64,000 bases of DNA from Megasphaera sp. NM10 (GTDB lineage Bacteria > Bacillota > Negativicutes > Veillonellales > Megasphaeraceae): the NCBI RefSeq assembly GCF_000417505.1, contig NZ_APHY01000009.1, positions 1-64,000 on the forward strand. The letters are read 5' to 3'. The notes beneath the pieces are model-generated. The model was given only the letters and a program-made list of their open reading frames with translations, searched no databases and had not been told where the DNA came from. Below, one piece after another: positions 9,114 to 17,116 of the stretch. The number at the start of each line of letters is the position of its first letter. The stretch's first letter is position 1. The position numbers and the translations under genes are program-made.

Positions 9114-10933
9114 TAGTATTCCGTGTCTTCCATGAGGCTGGTCTTGCCGAAGCGGGTCTTCAGGTCTTTCCGTTCCATGCTCCATTTGGACGAGGCGATG
9201 GACATGGTCGGGTCGTAGTTCGGCGATTCCATGTTGAGGACGCCGCAGATGAATTCGTATTCCAGGTCGTTGGTGAAATACTTGTCCTTATTGGCCTTGA
9301 TGGCTTTGACGACGTCGGGATTGCGCTGCTGGTAGCCTTCAGACAAGTAGCAGAACATGGGGATGCGCAGGACTTTGAAGCTGGCACTGTCTGGCTGGCG
9401 GGCGACGTCGGGATCGCTGCCGTGATCGGAGAAGTAGATCATGGCGTCGAGGTTGAGGTTATCCCGGGCGTAGTCGTAAATCTGCGACAGGACCCAGTCC
9501 GTATAGAGGACGGTGTTGTCGAAGTCGGCTTCCTGGTTAATCTTGCCGTCGTTGAATTTCTGGAACTCTTTCGGGTAGCGGTTGCGGTATTCGATGTGGC
9601 TGCCCATGACGTGGAGGACGACGAAGTTCTTTTCCTTCGGATCGACGCGTTTGAGGAACTGCAGGAGCGCGCCGTCCAGGGTCGATTCTTTCAGGTCCCG
9701 GTCGACCCATTCGGAGACGTCGGCCGTGTTGGCAACCAGCGTAATCGGTGTATCGGCGACGCCGACGGAGCCCTGGTTGCTGAACCAGTAGGTCTTATAG
9801 CCGGCCTTCTTGGCCATGTCGATGATGGAAATGGATTCGTTGAAAGGCTTATCGTTGTAGAAATTCGATTCCGTCAGGGCGTGTTCCAGGACGGGGACCG
9901 TGTACCAGACGCAGCTGTAGGCGTTGGTGAACAGCGTGAAGTCCGGATTCGATTTCATCGCCGTCAGCCACGGTGTATTGGGCACGTGGTCCGGATTGTA
10001 GGCATTCATCAGCGTCCGCGTTTCCGATTCGCCGATGACGACGATGACCGTGTTGGGATAGTCGGCCGGATGGAGCTGGACGGCCTGGAGGGCATTGTAT
10101 TTTTCGTCGTGGTTTTCGGCATATAAAGCCGAGCGCTGCATGTAGTCGTGCGTGTCGATGAAGGTCCGGATCGGGAAGGCTTCCGGGAAGATTTCTTCGC
10201 TCAAGGCGCCGACAGACGGGGCGATGATGAGCAGCAGCGAAGCCAGGGGGATGATCTTGCGGTAGACGTGTGTCCGGGGCAGGATGTTCTGGCGATAGTT
10301 CAAGAGGAACAGGGCTCCCAGGATCAGGGCCAGGGCGACGGCGATGGCGGCTACCTTGAACAGACCCAGGGAGTGGAAGTATTCCAGCGTTTCTGCCGGT
10401 CCCGTCTGGAAGATGAGCAGGGCGCCGGACGTGGTGATCGACGAATTGTAGAGGAAATAGTAGACCCACTGCAGCAAAATGATGAAGAACGCTGCGAACT
10501 GGACGAGGGTCATGAAGACGGCCCCGATTTTGTGGGGGAGATACTGCCGGACAATCATGTTCAGGCAGAAAAAGATAGCAAAAAAGTATAGTCCTACATA
10601 TATATCATATATATTGTTCAAGTAAATCGTATTCGTATTGATCAGGGAAATGTAACTCAAGTAAGGGCCCGTAATGATCCAGCCCAGGCCGATGAGGGCC
10701 GGCGGGATGATGGCGCCTGGTGACAAGTGCTTCCAGTACAGGGCCAGGGACAGGACGACAGCACCGACGCCGGGCAGCAGGCCGAACGTCATGTCTTCGA
10801 TATTGTCGGGACCCATGCCCAGGGAGACGAGAAACTGCCATTCAAAGCAGAAGCCGTAGACTACGGCGAAGATGATAAGCAGCGGCAGGAGCCGATGACG
10901 ACATTTGCTGATTGCCTTCGTTGCATGAACCAT
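9113..10933 (-). CDS. Phosphoethanolamine transferase / LTA synthase-type membrane sulfatase
   Basis: Inner-membrane enzyme with a periplasmic alkaline-phosphatase-fold domain, 606 residues. About six hydrophobic segments (residues 15-260) precede the catalytic domain. Metal and active-site motifs are IGESETRTLMNAY (Glu, N-terminal metal site), CVWYTVPVLEHALTESNF (likely the nucleophilic Thr) and FSDHGSD (metal ligands). The TVPVL context resembles CptA/EptA-type phosphoethanolamine transferases, which modify lipid A or LPS core, sensible for a Negativicute with an outer membrane. The acceptor is not determined. Divergent from the tRNA cluster. Confidence 0.85.
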   Translation of the reverse strand: MVHATKAISKCRHRLLPLLIIFAVVYGFCFEWQFLVSLGMGPDNIEDMTFGLLPGVGAVVLSLALYWKHLSPGAIIPPALIGLGWIITGPYLSYISLINTNTIYLNNIYDIYVGLYFFAIFFCLNMIVRQYLPHKIGAVFMTLVQFAAFFIILLQWVYYFLYNSSITTSGALLIFQTGPAETLEYFHSLGLFKVAAIAVALALILGALFLLNYRQNILPRTHVYRKIIPLASLLLIIAPSVGALSEEIFPEAFPIRTFIDTHDYMQRSALYAENHDEKYNALQAVQLHPADYPNTVIVVIGESETRTLMNAYNPDHVPNTPWLTAMKSNPDFTLFTNAYSCVWYTVPVLEHALTESNFYNDKPFNESISIIDMAKKAGYKTYWFSNQGSVGVADTPITLVANTADVSEWVDRDLKESTLDGALLQFLKRVDPKEKNFVVLHVMGSHIEYRNRYPKEFQKFNDGKINQEADFDNTVLYTDWVLSQIYDYARDNLNLDAMIYFSDHGSDPDVARQPDSASFKVLRIPMFCYLSEGYQQRNPDVVKAIKANKDKYFTNDLEYEFICGVLNMESPNYDPTMSIASSKWSMERKDLKTRFGKTSLMEDTEY

Positions 10934-11068
10934 GTTGTTTGTTCTATCCTCTCTTAATCTCTTTGTAAAAACGGTGTAAACAAAGCATACCGGCTATATT
11001 ATACATCAAATGTAGCCGATAACATAGAGGGATTTTCGGAATTATTGGAAAAAAAGATAAAAAAAGAC

Positions 11069-11097
11069 TTGCCAAAAATGCCGTGTCATGGTAGAAT
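11069..11097 (+). promoter_or_regulatory. Promoter of the tRNA cluster
   Basis: TTGCCA (11069-11074), 17-base spacer, TAGAAT (11092-11097), about 42 bases before the first tRNA. No other promoter-like site is obvious between the tRNAs, so the five are probably one transcript. Confidence 0.75.
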
Positions 11098-11138
11098 AGT
11101 TTTCGTTGAGGCACTCCGTGCTGATACAATGGTGAAAC

Positions 11139-11215
11139 GGCCCCGTGGTGTAGCGGTTTAACATGTCGCCCTGTCACGGCGAAGATCGTCAGTTCAAATC
11201 TGATCGGGGTCGCCA
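11139..11215 (+). tRNA. tRNA-Asp (GTC), copy 1
   Basis: 77 bases including encoded CCA. Acceptor GGCCCCG pairs with CGGGGTC, the anticodon loop CTGTCAC gives GTC, and the T loop is TTCAAAT. Identical to the second tRNA-Asp at 11437. Confidence 0.96.
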
Positions 11216-11223
11216 CTTTTTTT

Positions 11224-11299
11224 GCTCAGGTAGCTCAGTCGGTAGAGCAGGGGACTGAAAATCCCCGTGTCGGCGGTTCAATTCCGTCCCTGAGCACCA
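11224..11299 (+). tRNA. tRNA-Phe (GAA)
   Basis: 76 bases with encoded CCA. Acceptor GCTCAGG / CCTGAGC, discriminator A, anticodon loop CTGAAAA (GAA). Its anticodon and discriminator would match the proposed UUC specifier and UGGU T-box of the leader at 46552. Confidence 0.96.
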
Positions 11300-11317
11300 A
11301 CATCAATTACCTATCAT

Positions 11318-11403
11318 GCGGTTGTGGCGGAATGGCAGACGCGCTACTTTGAGGGGGTAGTGAGCGAAAGCTCATGGGGGTTCAAGTCCCCCCAACCGCA
11401 CCA
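11318..11403 (+). tRNA. tRNA-Leu (GAG), copy 1
   Basis: 86 bases with encoded CCA and a long variable arm, as expected for a class II tRNA. Acceptor GCGGTTG / CAACCGC; anticodon loop TTGAGGG (GAG). Variable-arm stem GAGC / GCTC. Confidence 0.95.
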
Positions 11404-11436
11404 TAGCTTCTCACAAGAGGAGCGCTGAATAGAAAC

Positions 11437-11513
11437 GGCCCCGTGGTGTAGCGGTTTAACATGTCGCCCTGTCACGGCGAAGATCGTCAGTTCAAATCTG
11501 ATCGGGGTCGCCA
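11437..11513 (+). tRNA. tRNA-Asp (GTC), copy 2
   Basis: Exact repeat of the tRNA at 11139 including CCA. It is part of a local duplication of the Asp and Leu genes around the single Phe gene. Confidence 0.96.
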
Positions 11514-11538
11514 TATTCTTTTTTTAACAATTTTATAT

Positions 11539-11624
11539 GCGGTTGTGGCGGAATGGCAGACGCGCTACTTTGAGGGGGTAGTGAACGAAAGTTCATGGGG
11601 GTTCAAGTCCCCCCAACCGCACCA
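11539..11624 (+). tRNA. tRNA-Leu (GAG), copy 2
   Basis: Same as the tRNA at 11318 except for a compensatory pair in the variable arm: GAAC / GTTC replaces GAGC / GCTC, so the stem is kept. Confidence 0.95.
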
Positions 11625-11627
11625 TGT

Positions 11628-11800
11628 AAAAAGGGCTTGTCGTATGACGACAAGCCCTTTTAAGTGATTAGTGGCTAGTTGTTAGTGGTTAGCGGATGGC
11701 TTTAAATTTAAAGCTTTTCTCTGCAAACTACAAACTCCGAACTATAAAGAGATAGGGACCACGCATGATAGCAACAGCTTTTGTGCGACAGTCCCTTTTT
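11628..11800 (+). repeat. Composite repeat, copy C, with tRNA-cluster terminator
   Basis: Starts with the hairpin AAAAGGGCTTGTCG / CGACAAGCCCTTTT (11628-11662), 4 bases after the last tRNA, which would end the tRNA transcript. It continues with the GTTAGCGGATGG spacer, GCTTTAAATTTAAAGC, TACAAACTCC, AGAGATAGGGAC and GCATGATAGC. It ends in a second weak hairpin (AGGGAC / GTCCCT) that includes TGTGCGACA and a T-run. Confidence 0.8.
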
Positions 11801-11823
11801 TAGCAGTTCGTGTTTCGTAGGGG

Positions 11824-11865
11824 CCACGAGCCACGAACCACGAGCCACGAGCCACGAACCACGAG
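11824..11865 (+). repeat. Heptanucleotide tandem repeat (CCACGAR)6
   Basis: Six uninterrupted 7-bp units, CCACGAG or CCACGAA, directly upstream of the methyltransferase-CsoR gene. A three-unit version with the same sequence occurs at 16380-16400. Confidence 0.85.
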
Positions 11866-11901
11866 CTACTGCTTACTATAAAATCAAAAAGGGGAATCCC
11901 T

Positions 11902-12819
11902 ATGGATAAGGAACATATATTTTTTGAAAATTATGCCAGGAACTGGGACCGCGACCGCAAGGCCGACGCCAAAATCTTGTCGTCTTTCATGGAGCTGGCA
12001 GGGATACGGCCCGGTTCGGTCATACTCGATGCCGGCTGCGGGACAGGCGTGCTCCTGCCGTATTTGTCGGCGGCTGCCGGTGATGATGGGACCGTCGAGG
12101 GCTTCGATTATTCCCAGCAGATGATTGATGTGGCCAAAGAGAAATTTTCTTACCTGGCCAATGTCACTTTTACGACAGGCGATGTCCTGAAATACCATTT
12201 CCCGGAAAAACATTATGATGTCGTCTGCTGCCTTAATTTTTATCCCCATATCGCCAGTCACAGCCGCGACGTCATCCGTCGCCTCTATAAGGCCATGGTG
12301 CCGGATGGGACGCTGCTCATCATGCACGATATGCCCCGCAAGGCCGTCAACGCCATCCACGGCGGCCAGCCTGTGCTGCCGCCGGTCGATGTCCTGGAAG
12401 AGAAATTGATCAGCGCCGGGTTTTCCGTCGTCATCGCCATGGATACGGACCGGTTCTATCTCATCAAAGTCGTCAAGGAGGCTGACGAAGCCGATTTCGT
12501 CTACGACGACGAGGAACAGCCGGCCGGCGTGGCGTCCCATCCCCTCCATCACGGCCATCACCATACGGAAACGAAGCGTGTCCTCAACCGCCTGTCGCGC
12601 ATTACGGGCCACGTCGAAGCCATCAAGCGCATGATCGAAGACGGCCGCGACTGCAGCGACGTCCTGGTCCAGCTGGCCGCCGTCCATTCGGCCGTCGCCG
12701 GTGTGAGCCGGGTCATCCTCAAGGACCATATCGACCACTGCATCATCGATGCCATCCGTGAACACGACGCAGATGCCGTAGAAAATCTCAAGAAAGCTAT
12801 TAATACCTTTGTCAAGTAA
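11902..12819 (+). CDS. SAM methyltransferase fused to a CsoR/RcnR-type metal-sensing domain
   Basis: 305 residues with two recognisable parts. Residues 1 to about 190 are a class I methyltransferase: motif I is ILDAGCGTGVLLPYL (residues 41-55), the ribose-binding acid is in VEGFDYS, and TLLIMHDMP follows. Residues about 222-305 resemble a whole CsoR/RcnR (DUF156) repressor domain: LNRLSRITGHVEAIKRMIE, then Cys251, His276 and Cys280. Their spacing (25 and 4) equals that of the Cys36-His61-Cys65 copper site of CsoR. A histidine-rich linker (six His between 213 and 221) joins them. It may be a metal-responsive methyltransferase or a DNA-binding regulator; the substrate is unknown. Shine-Dalgarno AAAGGGG. 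A macro-domain gene follows 46 bases later. Confidence 0.85.
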   Translation: MDKEHIFFENYARNWDRDRKADAKILSSFMELAGIRPGSVILDAGCGTGVLLPYLSAAAGDDGTVEGFDYSQQMIDVAKEKFSYLANVTFTTGDVLKYHFPEKHYDVVCCLNFYPHIASHSRDVIRRLYKAMVPDGTLLIMHDMPRKAVNAIHGGQPVLPPVDVLEEKLISAGFSVVIAMDTDRFYLIKVVKEADEADFVYDDEEQPAGVASHPLHHGHHHTETKRVLNRLSRITGHVEAIKRMIEDGRDCSDVLVQLAAVHSAVAGVSRVILKDHIDHCIIDAIREHDADAVENLKKAINTFVK

Positions 12820-12865
12820 TGGTATAATAAGACCAGAGTATCCATTTGGAAAGGGTGTGACCACG

Positions 12866-13612
12866 ATGCAGTTTCGTGTAGTATTAGGTGATTTATCGGA
12901 GTGGAAGGCCGACGGGATCGTATATTCTGCCAGCTCGACCCTCTTGCCAACGAATAGCGTCAGCAGTAAGATTCATCAGAAAGGCGGCTTGTCTTTTTCC
13001 GCCTCGTGCCGTACGATCGGCATGTGCCACGTCGGCAGTGCTGTCATGACCAAGGGTTATAAATTGAAGGCGCCTTTCATCATCCACGCTGTCGGGCCGT
13101 ACTGGGTAGGCGGCAAGCGCGGTGAAGAAGGGGAATTGTTGTCGGCCTATAAGAAGGCCATCCATCTGGCCGATGAAAAGCATTTGAAGCACGTCGCTTT
13201 TGCTTCGCTGAGTACGGAAGAAAAACGCTACCCCCTGCAGCGCGCTGCCGCTGCCGTCGTCCCCTTGCTCCTGACCGACGGAACCGGCTTCGACCGCATC
13301 GACATGGTCTGCACGAGCCCGGAAGAACAGGAAGCCTATACGAAAGCGGCTGTCTTCTTCTGGCTCCGCCATCTCGGAGACGCTGCCGGCAATGAACAGG
13401 CGGCCATGATGGAAGAAGCCGGCGCTGCCCTGGCCCTGCTGCAGAGCCGCGATGATGCACCGGACCCGATTGCCTTGTCGGAAGAGGTCAAGAAAATCGA
13501 AGCCATCGTCCATCCTTTCTTGAAGTTGAGGAAACGCAGCCTCGTAGACATCGAACAGGCTGCATCGCAGATCATGGCCTTGTATCCGGCCAGCAGTGCG
13601 GAAGGAGTGTAA
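12866..13612 (+). CDS. Divergent macro-domain protein
   Basis: 248 residues. The first about 165 resemble a macro (ADP-ribose-binding) domain: VVLGDLSEWKADGIVYSASS corresponds to the GDIT...DAIVNAAN region, and FIIHAVGPYW is the family's typical central strand. The NAAN loop is changed to SASS, so ADP-ribose hydrolysis may be weakened or altered. The C-terminal about 80 residues are mostly helical and unassigned. The start is ATG 12866 behind GGAAAGGG; an upstream frame from 12809 would overlap the previous gene. Four bases separate it from the CpXC gene, which implies co-transcription. Confidence 0.75.
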   Translation: MQFRVVLGDLSEWKADGIVYSASSTLLPTNSVSSKIHQKGGLSFSASCRTIGMCHVGSAVMTKGYKLKAPFIIHAVGPYWVGGKRGEEGELLSAYKKAIHLADEKHLKHVAFASLSTEEKRYPLQRAAAAVVPLLLTDGTGFDRIDMVCTSPEEQEAYTKAAVFFWLRHLGDAAGNEQAAMMEEAGAALALLQSRDDAPDPIALSEEVKKIEAIVHPFLKLRKRSLVDIEQAASQIMALYPASSAEGV

Positions 13613-13615
13613 CCC

Positions 13616-14419
13616 ATGGCAAAAAGAAACGGAACCCATGATCTGGACGTCACCGTCCAGTGCCCGGCCTGTCATGAATACGGCGTCTTCCATACGTGGG
13701 ATGTCATCGACACGGCTGATGCGAAATTGAGCGAACGCGTTCATTTCGACGAAAATCTATTTTTCTACACGTGCCCTCATTGCCACGCCAAGATCCACAT
13801 GGAAAGCAAGTGCCTCTACATCGACCGGGACAAGAAGCTCCTGGTCTGGCACATCCCGGATCCGAAAGAACGGGTCACGTCGAAGGAAGTCCAGGATGCC
13901 CTGGGTTCGCCGTCCTTCACGACCTATACCTGCCGGGCTGCCCTGACCTGGGGCGAATGGCGGGAAAAGATCATCGAACTGGAAGGCTCTTATGATGACC
14001 GCCTCTATGAAATTATCAAATACGGCGCTTATCAGCTCCTGAGCCAGGAAGACAAGGAACGCCTGCCCCTGGAAGCCTATCACATCGACTATGCCGACGA
14101 TAGCCACGATCCGGACAAGCTGGCCCTGGTCTTCATGCAGGAAGATGCCAAGGGTATGGCCTATGTCTATCCCATTACAGAACATTTGAAAGAAGTGACC
14201 AAGGATATCTTCCTGCCCATCATCGAACAGATCGCCGATGCCAACCGCAAGGCCCAGTTCGACCGTTTCGGCTATTCCTGGGCCCGCCAGTTCACGACGT
14301 ACATCATCAAGGCCGCCGAAGAAGACAAGAACCGCGAAACCTATGGCAACCTCATCGGTTTCTGGGTCAAGACCATTGGCGACGAAATCTTCCGGGCCGA
14401 AGTGAAGCCGGAAAAATAA
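13616..14419 (+). CDS. CpXC domain protein
   Basis: 267 residues. The N-terminal about 70 residues carry two cysteine pairs, VQCPACHE and YTCPHCHAK, matching the zinc-ribbon-like CpXC domain, followed by a mixed helical part with no recognised domain. The family's function is unknown. It sits immediately downstream of the macro-domain gene, with the same cytosolic character and no signal peptide, and likely shares its transcript. A REP-like palindrome and a terminator follow. Confidence 0.75.
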   Translation: MAKRNGTHDLDVTVQCPACHEYGVFHTWDVIDTADAKLSERVHFDENLFFYTCPHCHAKIHMESKCLYIDRDKKLLVWHIPDPKERVTSKEVQDALGSPSFTTYTCRAALTWGEWREKIIELEGSYDDRLYEIIKYGAYQLLSQEDKERLPLEAYHIDYADDSHDPDKLALVFMQEDAKGMAYVYPITEHLKEVTKDIFLPIIEQIADANRKAQFDRFGYSWARQFTTYIIKAAEEDKNRETYGNLIGFWVKTIGDEIFRAEVKPEK

Positions 14420-14428
14420 TGGTTTGCG

Positions 14429-14457
14429 GCGGGCCGCCTTGACAGGACGGCCCCTAC
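14429..14457 (-). repeat. REP-like palindrome (GTAGGGG family)
   Basis: Minus strand: GTAGGGGCCGTCC, loop TGTCAA, GGCGGCCCGC. Ten bases after the CpXC stop codon. Confidence 0.7.
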
Positions 14458-14472
14458 AAGCCACTAGCCACT

Positions 14473-14505
14473 AAAGAGGCTGTCGCATGACGACGGCCTC
14501 TTTTT
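14473..14505 (+). terminator. Terminator of the TGTCGCA-core family
   Basis: AAAGAGGCTGTCG-CATGA-CGACGGCCTCTTTTT: an 11-bp stem with one G-T pair and a T-run. Closes the methyltransferase / macro / CpXC operon. Confidence 0.85.
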
Positions 14506-14506
14506 A

Positions 14507-14535
14507 TTGACAGATGTTTTAATTAAAAATATAAT
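14507..14535 (+). promoter_or_regulatory. Promoter of the D,D-carboxypeptidase gene
   Basis: TTGACA (14507-14512), 17-base spacer, TATAAT (14530-14535): a perfect consensus promoter beginning just after the preceding terminator and leaving a leader of about 70 bases. Confidence 0.85.
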
Positions 14536-14609
14536 AAAAATAATGGGTTATTGTAGGATTTGTATTCCCTGGCAATTCATAATTTTGTTAGATAGGAAGG
14601 AGACATTGG

Positions 14610-15452
14610 ATGTTTTCTATTTTAAAGCGTATTATGCTGACGACGGTCATTGCTGTCGGTTTTATGATTGGCTCCATGACGGTGACGGCTCAGGCCGATA
14701 TGCCGCCGACGATTGCTGAATCGGCCTGCATGATCGACGTCGATACAGGTAAGGTATTATATCAGGTCTATCCGACCAAGTGGGTCCACCCGGCGAGCAC
14801 GACGAAAATCGTCACCCTCATTACGGCCCTGGACCAATATAAGGATAAGCTGGACCAGCCCTTGCAAATTTCCTGGGAAGCTGCCAATACGGAACCTTCC
14901 TGCCTGGGGATTGCACCGGGCGATCCCATTTCTATCCGTGAAGCCCTGCGGGGCATGATGGTCGTTTCCGGGAACGATGCCGCTGTCGCCGTCGCCCAGA
15001 CTTTAGGGGGTTCTGTCGCCGGCTATGCGGAAAAGATGAACCAGGAAGCGGTCAAAATGGGAGCTACCCATACGAATTTCGTCAATCCCAACGGCTTGAC
15101 GGCAGCCCATCACCACACGACGGCCATCGACATGGCCAAGATGGCTGCGTACGGGATGAAGAACTTCCCTGAATTTCGTTATATTGTAGGACTCAAATCC
15201 TATGATGTAAAATACATGGATGGTCGGGAACCGAAGCACGTCACGACGACGAACCATTTCCTGACCAGCGGCTATCCCGGCGCGAACGGCGTCAAGACAG
15301 GCTTTACCAATGCTGCTGGCGAATGTCTCGTTGCTTCGGCAACGCGCGACGGCCATACGCTGGTCTTGGTCCTGTACAACGACGACAACCGCTGGACCGA
15401 TGCACCGACCATTTTAGATTACGGCTTCCGGAGATTGCAGACGGGGAAATAG
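14610..15452 (+). CDS. D-alanyl-D-alanine carboxypeptidase (peptidase S11)
   Basis: Penicillin-binding protein that trims D-Ala from peptidoglycan stem peptides in the periplasm. 280 residues. Signal peptide about 1-31, cleaved near TAQA-D. Catalytic motifs are STTK (Ser-X-X-Lys), SGN (Ser-X-Asn) and KTG, each in the usual order. It ends soon after the transpeptidase-like fold and lacks the C-terminal DacA-type beta domain and membrane helix, so it is a short DacF/DacB-like form. Shine-Dalgarno AAGGAGA. It is followed by a response regulator 32 bases later. Confidence 0.9.
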   Translation: MFSILKRIMLTTVIAVGFMIGSMTVTAQADMPPTIAESACMIDVDTGKVLYQVYPTKWVHPASTTKIVTLITALDQYKDKLDQPLQISWEAANTEPSCLGIAPGDPISIREALRGMMVVSGNDAAVAVAQTLGGSVAGYAEKMNQEAVKMGATHTNFVNPNGLTAAHHHTTAIDMAKMAAYGMKNFPEFRYIVGLKSYDVKYMDGREPKHVTTTNHFLTSGYPGANGVKTGFTNAAGECLVASATRDGHTLVLVLYNDDNRWTDAPTILDYGFRRLQTGK

Positions 15453-15484
15453 CCTGACCGGGAGCGCAACGAGGGGGTATAGTT

Positions 15485-16192
15485 ATGGCGCACGTTTTGA
15501 TTATTGAAGATGACAGTATGATCGCTGCCATCGAACGGGACTTTCTTGAGGCCAACGGCTTTGAAGTATCCGTAGCCATGACGGGAAAGGAAGGCCTGAA
15601 GATCTTTGATGGCGGAGCCATCGAAGCAGTCCTGTTGGACATCGGCCTGCCTGACACGGATGGCTTCCTGTTGTGCCGCAAACTGCGGGACATCAGCAAC
15701 GTCCCCATCCTTTTCATCACCGCTCGGGGGAGCGACGACGATAAGATCAAGGGATTGGGACTCGGTGCTGACGATTATATCGTCAAGCCTTTCAATCCAT
15801 CGGAAATGATGGCCCGCCTGAAGGCCCATCTGGAAATCCATCAGAGACTGTTAGGGGTACGTTTCCAGGATGCCGATGACAACAAACCGGATATCCAAGT
15901 CGGCGACTTGCGCATTTTCATCAAGCGCCACCAGGTTTTCCGGGGAAAAACAGAAATCAATCTGACTGGGAAAGAATTCAATCTGCTCTTGTTCCTGGCC
16001 CGTCATCCCAACCAGGTCTTCTCCAAGAAGTACCTCTTCGAGATGATATGGCATCTCGATGCCCTGGGCGAACTGGCGACGGTGACGGTCCACGTCAACC
16101 GCCTGCGGGACAAGCTCAACGAAGTCGAACCGGAATTCACGGCAATCGAAACCGTTTGGGGAAACGGTTATCGCTTCCGCGTAGAAGAATAA
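15485..16192 (+). CDS. OmpR/PhoB-type response regulator, orphan
   Basis: DNA-binding response regulator of 235 residues. The receiver domain (1-120) has the acidic pair EDD, phospho-acceptor Asp in VLLDIGLPD (about Asp55), the Thr in ITARG and Lys in VKPFNP. The winged-helix domain (about 135-235) ends in ETVWGNGYRF. No histidine kinase is adjacent, so its partner is elsewhere or it is an orphan. It probably shares the promoter at 14507 with the carboxypeptidase, which hints at envelope control (inference). Confidence 0.9.
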   Translation: MAHVLIIEDDSMIAAIERDFLEANGFEVSVAMTGKEGLKIFDGGAIEAVLLDIGLPDTDGFLLCRKLRDISNVPILFITARGSDDDKIKGLGLGADDYIVKPFNPSEMMARLKAHLEIHQRLLGVRFQDADDNKPDIQVGDLRIFIKRHQVFRGKTEINLTGKEFNLLLFLARHPNQVFSKKYLFEMIWHLDALGELATVTVHVNRLRDKLNEVEPEFTAIETVWGNGYRFRVEE

Positions 16193-16198
16193 AAAAAA

Positions 16199-16230
16199 AT
16201 AGGCTGTCGCAAATGCGACAGCCTATTTTT
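16199..16230 (+). terminator. Terminator of the TGTCGCA-core family
   Basis: 12-bp perfect stem ATAGGCTGTCGC / GCGACAGCCTAT with loop AAAT and T-run, 7 bases after the response-regulator stop. Confidence 0.9.
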
Positions 16231-16234
16231 TACT

Positions 16235-16400
16235 GTAGGGGTCGCCGCGTGGGCGACCCGCTGGATATTTGGTGACAACCTCTCTGGCCGGAAAATCGCT
16301 CATGTTCTGGGGCGGGCTTGCCACGTGCAAGCCCCTACGAAGCTAGTCACCAGCCAGAGCTGCCAGCCAGAGCTACTAACCACGAGCCACGAACCACGAA
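16235..16400. repeat. Two REP-like palindromes and a heptad repeat
   Basis: 16235-16261: GTAGGGGTCGCC, loop GCGT, GGCGACCCGC (plus strand). 16312-16338: the minus-strand copy with stem GGGCTTGC / GCAAGCCC. 16380-16400: three CCACGAR heptads. There is no gene in this gap. Confidence 0.75.
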
Positions 16401-16405
16401 CCACT

Positions 16406-16442
16406 AAAAAAGGAGCTGTCGCAATGCGACAGCTCCTTTTTT
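16406..16442. terminator. Bidirectional terminator of the TGTCGCA-core family
   Basis: Stem AAAAGGAGCTGTCGCA / TGCGACAGCTCCTTTT. It lies just past the rubrerythrin stop (16448, minus strand) and has A- and T-runs on both sides. Confidence 0.85.
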
Positions 16443-16447
16443 CACTA

Positions 16448-16987
16448 TTAGTAATTAACGTTGCGGAGTTCGAAGAAGGACTGGGGATGTGCACAGACCG
16501 GGCAGACTTTCGGAGCTTCGACAGCTTCTACGATGAAGCCACAGTTGCGGCAGATCCAGGTCTTCTTGTCGGATTTCTTGAAGACTTCCTGTTTTTCGAC
16601 GTTAGCCAGGAGAGCGAGGTAGCGTTCTTCGTGGTGTTTTTCGATTTCAGCGACTTTTTCAAATAAGAAGGCGATTTTGTCGAAGCCTTCTTCACGGGCT
16701 TCTTTAGCGAAGGTCGGGTACATTTCCGTCCATTCGTAATGTTCGCCGGCAGCAGCGTCTTTCAATGCGTTGATGTCGTTGGGCAGTTCGCCGCCGTTGA
16801 GGAGTTTGAACCAGATTTTAGCGTGTTCTTTTTCGTTGTTAGCCGTTTCTTCAAAGAAAGCTTTGATCTGTTCGTAGCCTGCTTTTTTAGCTACGCTGGC
16901 ATAATAGGTGTACTTGTTGCGGGCCTGGGATTCACCTGCAAAGGCAGCCTGTAAGTTTTTTTCTGTTTTCGAACCTTTTAATTCCAT
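16448..16987 (-). CDS. Rubrerythrin
   Basis: Cytosolic peroxide-scavenging diiron protein of anaerobes, 179 residues. Residues 1-135 form the ferritin-like four-helix domain with repeated E-X-X-H type ligands ([35 protein letters not shown]). Residues 140-179 are the rubredoxin domain, CRNCG and CPVCAH. The order and length are standard. Start ATG 16987 with an AGGAGG site upstream. Transcribed alone from a consensus promoter with a PerR-like AT-rich dyad just upstream. Confidence 0.95.
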   Translation of the reverse strand: MELKGSKTEKNLQAAFAGESQARNKYTYYASVAKKAGYEQIKAFFEETANNEKEHAKIWFKLLNGGELPNDINALKDAAAGEHYEWTEMYPTFAKEAREEGFDKIAFLFEKVAEIEKHHEERYLALLANVEKQEVFKKSDKKTWICRNCGFIVEAVEAPKVCPVCAHPQSFFELRNVNY

Positions 16988-17056
16988 AATTCATTTCCTC
17001 CTTGATAAAAAAGTCATATTTGAAATTATTTTTTAGCACCTCTTTGGGTTGATTTC

Positions 17057-17102
17057 ATTGTAGCACTTTTTAACTCTGATGTCAACGGATAATTATTATT
17101 CG
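17057..17102 (-). promoter_or_regulatory. Rubrerythrin promoter with possible PerR-like box
   Basis: Minus strand: TTGACA (17080-17085), 17-base spacer, TACAAT (17057-17062). Immediately upstream, 17087-17102 contains GATAATTATTATTC, similar to a PerR/Fur-type TTATAATNATTATAA box. Regulation by PerR is an inference. Confidence 0.65.
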
Positions 17103-17116
17103 TTAGTAGAAAACTT

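Noticed and set aside
8918-10126. A 402-codon open frame on the plus strand
   Set aside because: It is antisense to the phosphoethanolamine transferase and starts inside a repeat; no domain is seen.
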